Source: Actinomycetota bacterium (GTDB lineage: Bacteria > Cyanobacteriota > Vampirovibrionia > Obscuribacterales > Obscuribacteraceae). Taken from it: a DNA stretch of 10,218 bases. The stretch covers positions 1 through 10,218 of the forward strand of contig CAJCIF010000128.1 in the NCBI GenBank assembly GCA_903970355.1, given 5' to 3'. Positions 1 through 6,067 of this stretch are shown here, in pieces; position 1 is the stretch's first letter, and every line of letters starts with the position of its first letter. The notes beneath the pieces are model-generated. The model saw only the letters and a program-made list of their open reading frames with translations. It made no database searches and was not told the DNA's origin. A program made the translations under genes and the position numbers.

Positions 1-1267
1 CCACATGGCGAACCGTGTCATCACCGCCAATAACAAACCTTCGCACATCATCTCGGAATGGTCCATTCCACTCAGCAAAATAGTCTTGCCGGTTTATAAA
101 CCAGCCAACACTATAGAGACCTAATGCATCCCATGCTTCTGCGATCAATTTCGCGCCAGCCAAGCCGGAATCGCATTCCATAGCCCAGAGAACATAGGGA
201 CGTTCCATAACTTGTCCGTGCAAATCACGCATCAATACAGAGGCAAGATCAAAGCGGAAACCATCGACATGCATTTCCGTTGCCCAATACCGCAACGAAT
301 CCATGATCATGTTATTCACAATGGGATGGTTGCCATTGAAACTATTGCCGCAACCTGAAAAATTCAGCGACTTTTTGGTTTCCGGATCCAATATGTAATA
401 GGTATCATTGCTAAAGCCGCGATAGGAAATGGTCGGCCCGTCATCCGTGCCCTCGGCTGTGTGGTTGTAGACAACATCGAGAATCACTTCTATACCGGCG
501 GCATGAAGTGCTTTCACCATGTCTCTAAATTCATCGAGCACAAGCGCCGGATTTTTTGTGGAGCTATAACCCACATGTGGAACGAAAAAGTTAACCGTGC
601 TGTAGCCCCAATAATTATGCAACCCAAGCGGTGCATCTTGCTCATCATACGTATGGACCGGAAGCAGCTCTACAGCCGTGATTCCAAGTTCTTTCAAATA
701 GGGAATTTTTTCAATAAGACCGGCAAAAGTGCCGCGCTTCTCCGGAGTAACACCTGATGACGGACTCTTGGTAAACCCTTTGACGTGCAACTCATAGATA
801 ATACTTTCTGCATAAGGAATGCGCGGATGCCTGTCACCTTCCCAATCATAAACATCAGGATCGATAACAACGCCTCGTAAAGCTTGCGAACAATTGTCGC
901 CAGGAAGACTGGCAGCGCGCCGGCTGTAGTTGTCCCAATTGGCAATACCTAAAGCATACGGATCCAAAAGAACTTTTGTGCCGTCAAATCTCAAACCTTC
1001 TTCTGGTGCAAATTTTCCGTAGACTCGATAAGCATAAATTTGTCCTGCACCAATTCCTTCTACGAAACAATGCCAGAAGTGAAAGGATCTATTTCGCTTA
1101 GGATCGAGCACAATGATTCGCCGTGGCTGTGGCGCATCCGGCGTATCAAACAAAAGAAGCTCGACTGCATCACAATCTTTTGCAAAAATAGAAAAATTGA
1201 CACCGGTCGGATGCACCGTTGCACCAAGCGGATGACTATTTCCAGGAAGAATGAGGGGATGGGTCAC
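1..1267 (-). CDS. glgX: Glycogen debranching enzyme GlgX / isoamylase-type, partial (C-terminus off the left edge)
   Basis: About 422 residues are present, uninterrupted from a GTG start at 1267 to the window edge; the family is usually about 650-750 residues, so the rest of the barrel and the C-terminal beta domain are missing. The N-terminus is the CBM48-like beta-sandwich (HPLGATVHPTGVNFSIF, then VELLLFD). The GH13 barrel follows, with DVVYNHTAEG at about 264-273, the nucleophile region GFRFDLA with Asp340, and the acid/base region LIAEAWDALG with Glu377. GlgX enzymes hydrolyse alpha-1,6 branch points of glycogen or limit dextrin in the cytoplasm. GTG 1267 fits the family N-terminus; TTG at 1276 is an in-frame alternative, a stop codon lies at 1301-1303, and no SD is visible for either. 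It is divergent from the TetR gene across a 128-bp gap. TreX and plant-type isoamylase share these motifs, so exact specificity is open. Confidence 0.93.
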   Translation of the reverse strand, partial: MTHPLILPGNSHPLGATVHPTGVNFSIFAKDCDAVELLLFDTPDAPQPRRIIVLDPKRNRSFHFWHCFVEGIGAGQIYAYRVYGKFAPEEGLRFDGTKVLLDPYALGIANWDNYSRRAASLPGDNCSQALRGVVIDPDVYDWEGDRHPRIPYAESIIYELHVKGFTKSPSSGVTPEKRGTFAGLIEKIPYLKELGITAVELLPVHTYDEQDAPLGLHNYWGYSTVNFFVPHVGYSSTKNPALVLDEFRDMVKALHAAGIEVILDVVYNHTAEGTDDGPTISYRGFSNDTYYILDPETKKSLNFSGCGNSFNGNHPIVNNMIMDSLRYWATEMHVDGFRFDLASVLMRDLHGQVMERPYVLWAMECDSGLAGAKLIAEAWDALGLYSVGWFINRQDYFAEWNGPFRDDVRRFVIGGDDTVRHV

Positions 1268-1334
1268 AATCGTCAATAGGAAGAAGTGCTGTTGAGTTGC
1301 TTAGTATAGATTGCGGTGCACAAACATCTGTAGC

Positions 1335-1363
1335 TTGACCTGAGAATTGAGAAGGGTTAGGAT
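1335..1363 (+). promoter_or_regulatory. Candidate sigma-70 promoter of the TetR operon
   Basis: TTGACC at 1335-1340 matches the -35 box at five of six positions. After a 17-bp spacer, TAGGAT at 1358-1363 matches the -10 box at four of six. Predicted transcription start is about 1369-1371, giving a leader of roughly 26 nt to the TetR start codon. It was found by eye only. Confidence 0.45.
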
Positions 1364-1380
1364 AGTGAGTGGTCACTTAT
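1362..1380. promoter_or_regulatory. Operator-like inverted repeat overlapping the -10 box and start site of tetR
   Basis: ATAGTGAGTGGTCACTTAT contains the perfect arms AGTGA and TCACT around a 4-nt centre, and the symmetry extends to ATAGTGA / TCACTTAT with one extra base on the right. Size and position, across the end of the candidate -10 box and the predicted start site, are typical of an autorepressing TetR-family operator. It also lies in the shared divergent region with glgX. That the neighbouring TetR protein binds it is inference. Confidence 0.42.
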
Positions 1381-1395
1381 TAATAGTGTTTAATC

Positions 1396-2013
1396 ATGGC
1401 TCGCCCAACAGTAATCAACGATGACTTGCTCCTCACAACCGCACGGGAAGTGTTTCTGCGTCGTGGTTTGAATGCAACCACCGCTGAAATTGCTGAGCAA
1501 GCCGGTGTATCGCAAGGCATATTGTTCAAGCGCTTCAAGAGTAAACAAGCGCTTTTTCGCGCCGCCATGAATGCCGATCAAGATCCGGCCCGACCGTTGC
1601 CAATCAATTTAGATGAACGAGTCGGTCAAGGCAAAATAGAAGACACGTTGAATGACCTTGGCAATTTGCTCGTCAAAAAGTTCTTTATTATCATTCCGGC
1701 AACGATGATGGATTGGAGCGGCAGTCGTGAGGAATGCGACGAAGCAGCTTGTATGAGCGGTCCTGAGAAAGCAAAAAAAGGCGTGCAGATGATTGCACGA
1801 TACCTCTCTCAAGAAGTTGAGCTGGGACGCTTGCAGTGCGGTAATTGCGAGATTCTCTCTCAAATGTTTATCGGTGCGCTCTGGCACTATGCCTTTTTGC
1901 TTGTGACCCTGGGCGAAGTGCATGAAGAGCCGCTTACACCAGAACAGTACGTAAGTGGAGTAGTGAAAACCCTGATGACAGGCGTCACACCTCCGCGTAA
2001 GACCACTAAATAG
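1396..2013 (+). CDS. TetR/AcrR-family transcriptional regulator with cysteine pairs
   Basis: 205 residues, the normal TetR length. The N-terminal DNA-binding domain spans about residues 9-57: helix 1 is LLLTTAREVFLRRG, the helix-turn-helix TTAEIAEQAGVSQGILFKRF, then the usual SKQALF. The rest is the divergent ligand-binding and dimerisation domain. It carries Cys114 and Cys119 (CDEAAC) and Cys148 and Cys151 (CGNC), which could sense redox state, an electrophile or a metal; this is inference. ATG 1396 is chosen because the HTH begins just after it; no SD precedes it. It leads two enzyme genes on the same strand, 89 bp upstream of the reductase, and a palindrome overlaps its own promoter, so it probably represses itself and the enzymes. 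The effector cannot be read from sequence. Confidence 0.93.
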   Translation: MARPTVINDDLLLTTAREVFLRRGLNATTAEIAEQAGVSQGILFKRFKSKQALFRAAMNADQDPARPLPINLDERVGQGKIEDTLNDLGNLLVKKFFIIIPATMMDWSGSREECDEAACMSGPEKAKKGVQMIARYLSQEVELGRLQCGNCEILSQMFIGALWHYAFLLVTLGEVHEEPLTPEQYVSGVVKTLMTGVTPPRKTTK

Positions 2014-2061
2014 GGGGCGAAACCATGATGGCTAGCCACAAACTTGCTGAGAATTAATGAG

Positions 2062-2090
2062 TGACGAGTCAATTAACTACTGACAAGTAG
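2062..2090. promoter_or_regulatory. Pair of short palindromes upstream of the reductase, possible second TetR operator
   Basis: Between tetR and the reductase lie TGAC-GA-GTCA (2062-2071) and CTACT-GACA-AGTAG (2077-2090), both perfect inverted repeats. The surrounding sequence shares the words TGAGTG, GTCA and ATTAA with the palindrome upstream of tetR, but spacing differs, so common binding is uncertain. No convincing -35/-10 pair was found here; the reductase may be read through from the tetR promoter. Confidence 0.25.
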
Positions 2091-2102
2091 AAGGAGAACC
2101 GA

Positions 2103-2957
2103 ATGATACTGATTACCGGTGCCACAGGAAATGTTGGCAGTGAACTAGTGAAGCAACTGGCTAAAAAGGGTGTGCCACTACGGGTGGTGACACGCGACAA
2201 AAGCAAAGTTGCGCATCTGGACCAGAAAATCGAACGTGTTATAGGCGAACTGAGCGACGAAGCAACGGCTGAAAAAGCGGTTGAAGGCGTCGAGCGCATA
2301 TACATGTTCCCGCTAATAATCGATGAGGATCATCATTCCAACACGATGCTGCTTGCAAAGGCTAAAAAGGCCGGCGTTAAGCAAATAGTGATGCTGTCCT
2401 CGATGGGAGCAGCATCCGAATTTTCAAAAATTGGCATTATACACAGAGAGAAAGAACTGCTCGTGGAGAAATCGGGCATTCCATGGACGTTTGTACGTCC
2501 AGGCGCTTTCATGACAAATACCTATCAATGGTGTGAATCCATAAAATCGGCTGGCAAAGTATTCAATCCAACTGGTGAGGGCAAGGTTGCTCCCATCAGC
2601 CCGAAGGACATCGCAACCGTAGCGGCAGTCGCTCTAACAAGCGAAGGCCACGAAGGAAAAATCTACAGCCTCACTGGTCCGGAACTGATGAATGTACCGG
2701 AACAAGTAAAGGTCATCTCAAAGGAAATTGGCAAACCCCTTGAGTGCGTGGACGTTCCGACCGCGACTGCCGCCGAACGGCTAAAGGAACTGGGCGTATT
2801 GCCAGGTTCCATAGTTGAAGGGCTGGCGGCCTTCTGGGAGCACATGAAAAAGGGGCAATTCGCCAGCCAAACACCGGATCTCGAACAGGTAACCGGCAGC
2901 AAAGGTGAAATTTTTTCGCACTGGTGCGCTGAGCACAAAGACGCGTTTCTCAACTAG
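2103..2957 (+). CDS. NAD(P)-binding NmrA/QOR2-like atypical SDR oxidoreductase
   Basis: 284 residues, the usual length for NmrA-like or QOR2/azoreductase-like atypical short-chain dehydrogenases. The Rossmann glycine motif is at the extreme N-terminus (ITGATGNVG, residues 4-12). The second strand ends in VVTRD (28-32), where Arg31 suggests preference for NADP(H). LSSMGAAS (98-105), HREKE (114-118) and GIPWTFVRPGAFMTN (125-139) are typical of the group. The classical YxxxK catalytic pair is not evident, as expected for NmrA-like members, which either reduce quinone or azo substrates or act as dinucleotide sensors. The start is fixed by AAGGAG at 2091-2096, 6 nt before ATG. It is followed 10 nt later by the VOC gene, clearly one operon. 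Substrate unknown; a quinone or electrophile reductase is the best guess. Confidence 0.9.
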   Translation: MILITGATGNVGSELVKQLAKKGVPLRVVTRDKSKVAHLDQKIERVIGELSDEATAEKAVEGVERIYMFPLIIDEDHHSNTMLLAKAKKAGVKQIVMLSSMGAASEFSKIGIIHREKELLVEKSGIPWTFVRPGAFMTNTYQWCESIKSAGKVFNPTGEGKVAPISPKDIATVAAVALTSEGHEGKIYSLTGPELMNVPEQVKVISKEIGKPLECVDVPTATAAERLKELGVLPGSIVEGLAAFWEHMKKGQFASQTPDLEQVTGSKGEIFSHWCAEHKDAFLN

Positions 2958-2967
2958 GAGGTGAAAC

Positions 2968-3327
2968 ATGGCAACTAAAGCACTAACCAACACACTGGGC
3001 GGTATAACGCTTCACGTTAAGGACATTCATAAAAGTCTGGATTTCTATTCGCGGATTCCAGGCGCACAAGTAGTCATTCCTATTCGTGGCGATGGCGATC
3101 ATCAATTTGCAATGGTGCGCGTCGGCAAGGGAAGAATCGGACTTCTATCCGGAGTTTCACAAATGCAATTCCACATCGAAATCGACACCGAAGATCTCGA
3201 CGATATGTACAGATCTTTGAAGAATCGTGGTTTCGAACCAGAAGGTCCACCGGAAGTTCGTCCGTGGGGCGAGAAGGACATGCGCCTGATCGACCCGGAT
3301 GGCTACATGATCGAATTCGATCAGTAG
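2968..3327 (+). CDS. VOC-superfamily (glyoxalase/dioxygenase-fold) protein
   Basis: 119 residues, one VOC domain of two beta-alpha-beta-beta-beta modules. GGITLHVKDIHKSLDFYSRI (11-30) begins module one and MQFHIEID (66-73) module two; the end DPDGYMIEFDQ is the classic VOC C-terminus. His16, His69 and Glu116 occupy positions usually used as metal ligands, so a divalent metal site is likely. Family members include glyoxalase I, fosfomycin or bleomycin resistance proteins, epimerases and extradiol dioxygenases; sequence alone does not choose among them. A strong SD, AGGAGGTG at 2956-2963, overlaps the stop codon of the reductase gene, indicating tight co-translation. It is the last gene before a terminator. 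In this setting it may handle a reactive carbonyl or a product of the reductase, which is inference. Confidence 0.9.
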   Translation: MATKALTNTLGGITLHVKDIHKSLDFYSRIPGAQVVIPIRGDGDHQFAMVRVGKGRIGLLSGVSQMQFHIEIDTEDLDDMYRSLKNRGFEPEGPPEVRPWGEKDMRLIDPDGYMIEFDQ

Positions 3328-3348
3328 AAATTAGAAACTCATAAATAC

Positions 3349-3390
3349 AAGTGGTGGCACCGGACAACGGTATGCCACCACTTTCTATTT
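3349..3390 (+). terminator. Rho-independent-type terminator of the tetR operon
   Basis: AAGTGGTGGCA (3349-3359) pairs perfectly with TGCCACCACTT (3373-3383): an 11-bp stem with a 13-nt loop, followed by the U-rich tail TCTATTT. It lies 22 bp after the stop of the VOC gene and marks the end of the three-gene unit. Confidence 0.78.
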
Positions 3391-3799
3391 CAGTGCGATC
3401 TTTAGAAAGCCGCATTTGATGGTCTACTTGACAACAACAAAAGTGGTTGATCGTAGTCACTTAGCGATGGTCTGCTCAAGTGTAAATGGAGAGATCATCA
3501 GTATTTATACGTATTCGCTTTTGCCTCTTTTTCCCCATTAGTAGCGCATTTCCATTGCTTTGCAAACAAGAAAAAATCTACGGTTTTGGTACTTTTCTTC
3601 CCTCTCGCCTTTTAGGAATTACTACACCAGAAACACAGTCAGATTACTTAACTGACTCATTTGCCTCAGCTTTCTTGCTGGTGTACCTAAGACTGCAAGT
3701 GGAATTCAGAAAAGTTTTCGACCAAACTTCCGGGCTTTGACTGAGCTTCAAAGTCTAAAACTTCAACCTGACTTCAATCTAAGAATGGAGACTATCGAG
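3391..3799. other. Gene-poor gap between the TetR operon and the unknown gene
   Basis: About 400 bp without a convincing gene. A plus-strand frame from 3486 to 3740 has no SD and an unprotein-like composition, and is not called. A perfect -35 hexamer TTGACA stands at 3428-3433, but nothing like a -10 box follows 16-18 bp later. AAGTG and CACTT arms flank 3441-3461. The stretch is T/C-rich near 3520-3610. It is probably the upstream region of the next gene, perhaps with a long leader. Confidence 0.4.
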
Positions 3800-4462
3800 A
3801 TGATCGGTACTGAACAACGAATTGAAAAACGGCACAAACTCACCATCAATAGATGGCGTGTGACAGCCAAACCAACAACCGGCGAAGCAGAAAGCAGTAC
3901 AGCTTTGCTCAACACTTTCGGACCCGATCAGGTTCGAGAACTCTTCGGAGAAACTGATGCAGCCACACTGAAGCTGGAAGCATTCGAGGCGGTAAATCCG
4001 TATCTCGTCACTCCGGTCGCCTGGGATCCCTACAACTATGACTATGATCTGGTGCGGGAATGCGAGGAATTCGAATTGCTGGAGGCAAGCGCTCCTCAAG
4101 GCGAACTCGGTCCGGCCATCAACGGCGTATTCGAATTGCCGGAGGCTCGCGGAAAGTGGTGCGTGCTGATCCTGAACCAGGTGCTCGGCGAATTCAAAGA
4201 CCATGAGAAGTCACCTCTATTCGTCTTTCCAACAAATGTCTGGTCTACGCAGGCCCAACCCGTGATCGTTCCTTACATCACGCAGATCGAATCGGTCCGT
4301 TATTTCCTGCCGAAACTCAAGATTTTCTACATGTTTGCCTTCCTCACTGAAGCGCAGACTGACGAGATCATGAGCGGCGCAATCCTGACCGGCGAGAACT
4401 TCGACGAAACCGCAACGATGCTGACCGGCAAAGTTGCACGCGCAAAAGCCCAACAAAGCTAG
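3800..4462 (+). CDS. Hypothetical protein with an internal 20-residue-spaced repeat
   Basis: I do not recognise this protein. From ATG 3800 it has 220 residues. This start is preferred because GGAG at 3787-3790 lies 9 nt before it; in-frame alternatives are ATG 3785 and TTG 3737, both without an SD. There is no signal peptide or membrane segment, so it is probably cytoplasmic. Composition is acidic and rich in Glu, Thr, Phe and aromatic residues (WDPYNYDYD), with a basic N-terminus and a basic C-terminal tail. FELLEAS (91-97) and FELPEAR (111-117) are near-copies, also visible at DNA level. The middle, KWCVLILNQVLGEF, looks like a beta-strand or amphipathic helix core. It stands alone between a long gap and a strong terminator. 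A structural or virion-like protein is possible but nothing shows it. Confidence 0.75.
   Translation: MIGTEQRIEKRHKLTINRWRVTAKPTTGEAESSTALLNTFGPDQVRELFGETDAATLKLEAFEAVNPYLVTPVAWDPYNYDYDLVRECEEFELLEASAPQGELGPAINGVFELPEARGKWCVLILNQVLGEFKDHEKSPLFVFPTNVWSTQAQPVIVPYITQIESVRYFLPKLKIFYMFAFLTEAQTDEIMSGAILTGENFDETATMLTGKVARAKAQQS
4070..4151 (+). repeat. Intragenic 22-bp direct repeat, two copies 60 bp apart
   Basis: Positions 4070-4091 and 4130-4151 match at 19 of 22 bases, both starting TTCGAATTGC and containing GGAGGC. The 60-bp period keeps frame, so the encoded FELxEA motif repeats every 20 residues in the unknown protein. Confidence 0.7.
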
Positions 4463-4518
4463 TGATGTGGGAAGGAAACCAGGGGGAGTCACTCCTCTCC
4501 AGTTTCCTTGTTACATCA
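4463..4518 (+). terminator. Imperfect long hairpin after the unknown gene
   Basis: TGATGT (4463-4468) pairs with ACATCA (4513-4518) and AAGGAAAC (4472-4479) with GTTTCCTT (4502-4509), enclosing a further G-rich/C-rich inner stem. It begins right after the stop codon and lacks a clear T-run, so it may be a 3' stability or attenuating structure in front of the stronger terminator. Confidence 0.45.
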
Positions 4519-4534
4519 TTGCTTAAACTCTATT

Positions 4535-4583
4535 AGCGAAGCCGGGGGCAACCCTTCCCGGCTTCGCTGTATTTTCTTTTTTT
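4535..4583 (+). terminator. Strong rho-independent terminator
   Basis: AGCGAAGCCGGG (4535-4546) and CCCGGCTTCGCT (4557-4568) form a perfect 12-bp GC-rich stem with a 10-nt loop, followed by a T-rich run (4569-4583). The T-run is on the plus-strand side, so it terminates the unknown gene and shields the convergent minus-strand unit. Confidence 0.9.
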
Positions 4584-4619
4584 CGTAATCTTATTATATG
4601 TATTAGTATGTCGTGTTCG

Positions 4620-4665
4620 GATCATCCGATTTCAGCTCAAGTGAGATCATCCGAATTAAGCTCAA
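4620..4665. repeat. Two direct repeats with 25-bp period
   Basis: Copy 1 (4620-4640) and copy 2 (4645-4665) share GATCATCCGA, a variable 4-nt middle (TTTC versus ATTA), then AGCTCAA. Copy 1 also forms the palindrome TCGGAT-C-ATCCGA (4617-4629). A weaker third match (GAACATC) appears at 4672-4678. They lie between convergent genes, downstream of the Clp-N gene, so they are not at an obvious promoter. Confidence 0.7.
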
Positions 4666-4716
4666 ATTTCGGAACATCGCCCCAAACAAGATCGGGGCAG
4701 TTAACCATGGACGATT

Positions 4717-5196
4717 TTACGAACGCTCTGTTTCTGAAGTCAGTAAATTCATTTTCCCGGTTACCTTCTTGGTCATGCTGCAAGGCGTCTCACCAAATTG
4801 CTCTAATATGCGTGGCACGGGTCCGTTCGGATCGGCTATTAGTGCCAAGAGCAGATGCTCCGTACTAACGTAGTTATGACCAAGCTTCTTTGCTTCTTCA
4901 CAAGATTGCTTCAAAGCGCGCTTTGCATCACCACTTATTTCAATCAGTTGAGGAATCTCGGTATTCGATTTTCGAAGAAGACGTTTCTCGACTTCATCGC
5001 GAGCACGATCCAGGCTTATGCCTTTCAATTTAAGGGCTTTTGAAATTTCGTCTGCGTTAGCAGCAATCAAGCCGAGAAAGATGTGCTCAGGGCCTACGGG
5101 ATCATGACCCAACCGGTGCGCTTCTTGTTGGGCGAACATGAGGGTCTTAGTTACTTCTTCACTGAAGTGTCTGGAATTTTTCACACGGCTACGCAC
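4717..5196 (-). CDS. Stand-alone double Clp N-domain protein (no ATPase)
   Basis: 159 residues made almost wholly of the Clp/Hsp100 N-terminal domain, which normally caps ClpA/ClpC unfoldases. Repeat 1 is about residues 11-46 (FSEEVTKTL, then LGHDPVGPEHIFLGLIA); repeat 2 is about 88-122 (ISGDAKRAL, then LGHNYVSTEHLLLALIAD). No Walker A/B motif follows, and the frame closes normally, so this is either a genuine short protein or a long-settled fragment of a ClpC-like gene. Short Clp-N proteins can act as adaptors or ligands in Clp protease systems; that role here is inference. The start is GTG 5196; GTG 5184 is possible, and neither has a clear SD. It lies only 9 nt downstream of the HD-domain gene on the same strand, so they are probably co-transcribed. 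Confidence 0.85.
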   Translation of the reverse strand: MRSRVKNSRHFSEEVTKTLMFAQQEAHRLGHDPVGPEHIFLGLIAANADEISKALKLKGISLDRARDEVEKRLLRKSNTEIPQLIEISGDAKRALKQSCEEAKKLGHNYVSTEHLLLALIADPNGPVPRILEQFGETPCSMTKKVTGKMNLLTSETERS

Positions 5197-5205
5197 TCGA
5201 AAAGG

Positions 5206-5889
5206 TTAGCCTGACCACTTGGAGTTGCGAATCATGTCGCAAAAATTGATGCGCTGGAAATTCGGATCTTTGTCGGCGAGCACATCTGCTTTCACATTTC
5301 CGAATGTGGTGGCAGGTTTGTGCTTAATCCCGTCGTAAAAGGTCTGGATAATTTCTTCTTTGAATTGAGCCGGACGAGGATGTTTTTCGACAATGTATTT
5401 AAGTTCTTCTTTTGAGTATCCATCGTAGTTAATGCCCAACACATCCATCTCTACGCCGTTAGTTAGCAGTGCAATGATTGGATCCATAAATTCAGGAATT
5501 CCCGGTGTGGTATGCAGGGCAATGGCAGTCCAAACCGTTTGTACATCTTGCTCTGAAATATGATGACTCTTTAGAAAATCACGAGCCACGTTTGCTCCAT
5601 CTACTTCGAATCGATGGTTAGCACTGCTGTGCTTCTTTGTTAAACCCATATCATGAAACATTGCTCCGGCGTAAAGCAACTCGGCATCGAATTTTAGTCC
5701 GCGCTGTTTACCAGCTAGTGCTGCGAAATAATAGACTCGGCTGGAATGATGAAAGAGCAAAGTCGATTCAGTCTCTTGCACTAGAGCAGTGATTTCGCGA
5801 GCCATTTTGCTATCCGGAATCGTGACTCCCTCAATGGCAATTGTCATTTTCAATACCTCATCAATTTGCTGCCAAGAAGTTGTGGACAT
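5206..5889 (-). CDS. HD-domain hydrolase-like protein, cyanamide-hydratase-like group
   Basis: 227 residues from ATG 5889. Metal-binding HD motifs are in order: His48 (FHHSSRVYYFA), His79-Asp80 (AGAMFHDMGLT), the stretch HRFEVDGANVARDFL (92-106) and His126 (TAIALHTTPGIP). This order and the HRFEVDGA signature fit the cyanamide hydratase / DDI2-like branch of HD proteins, whose known members hydrate small nitrile-like molecules; most bacterial homologues are uncharacterised, so substrate is not assigned. ATG 5847 (residue 15, MTIAIEGVTIPDS) may be the real start: TGAGG lies 8 nt before it, whereas ATG 5889 has no SD, and the domain begins right there. It is the first gene of a two-gene unit with the Clp-N protein. 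Confidence 0.87.
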   Translation of the reverse strand: MSTTSWQQIDEVLKMTIAIEGVTIPDSKMAREITALVQETESTLLFHHSSRVYYFAALAGKQRGLKFDAELLYAGAMFHDMGLTKKHSSANHRFEVDGANVARDFLKSHHISEQDVQTVWTAIALHTTPGIPEFMDPIIALLTNGVEMDVLGINYDGYSKEELKYIVEKHPRPAQFKEEIIQTFYDGIKHKPATTFGNVKADVLADKDPNFQRINFCDMIRNSKWSG

Positions 5890-5973
5890 CGTTAAAGCTT
5901 ACTGGATCGTGAAGGCGAAATACCCTGGGAACTGAATAGGGTTTGTCACTTAATTTGTACGCGGATCTGCTTA

Positions 5974-6002
5974 TTTACGCTGCAAATTTTTTTACCTATA
6001 CT
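5974..6002 (+). promoter_or_regulatory. Candidate sigma-70 promoter of the glycosyltransferase gene
   Basis: TTTACG (5974-5979, four of six to the -35 consensus), a 17-bp spacer that is A/T-rich at its end, and TATACT (5997-6002, five of six to the -10 box). The predicted start near 6009 leaves a leader of about 59 nt. A good SD (GGAG, 6057-6060) then precedes the ATG by 7 nt. Confidence 0.5.
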
Positions 6003-6067
6003 GAATTTGGAACTGCTTAGTATTCATTGTATTTAGTGGCACATAAGTTCCTTATTGGAGTTTAGCA

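Noticed and set aside
461..1279. Several open frames on the plus strand and one in another minus frame (694-945) across the glgX region
   Set aside because: They are overlapped by one continuous minus-strand frame with all GH13 motifs in order; none of them resembles a protein family.
3428..3456. Perfect TTGACA as a promoter -35 box
   Set aside because: No acceptable -10 hexamer at 16-18 bp spacing (TCGTAG and neighbours match poorly).
3486..3740. 84-codon plus-strand frame whose TGA overlaps a TTG (3737) of the unknown gene
   Set aside because: No SD, composition driven by T/C-rich DNA, and the TTG start it would couple to is less likely than ATG 3800.
4620..4665. The direct repeats as a minimal CRISPR array
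   Set aside because: Only two copies, a 4-nt gap between units, degenerate centre and no cas genes.
4679..4698. GCCCC/GGGGC hairpin as terminator of the Clp-N gene
   Set aside because: Only 5 bp with a 10-nt loop and no T-run on the minus-strand side.
4608..5043. Plus-strand frames opposite the Clp-N gene
   Set aside because: Shadows of the minus-strand gene with its clear double Clp-N repeats.
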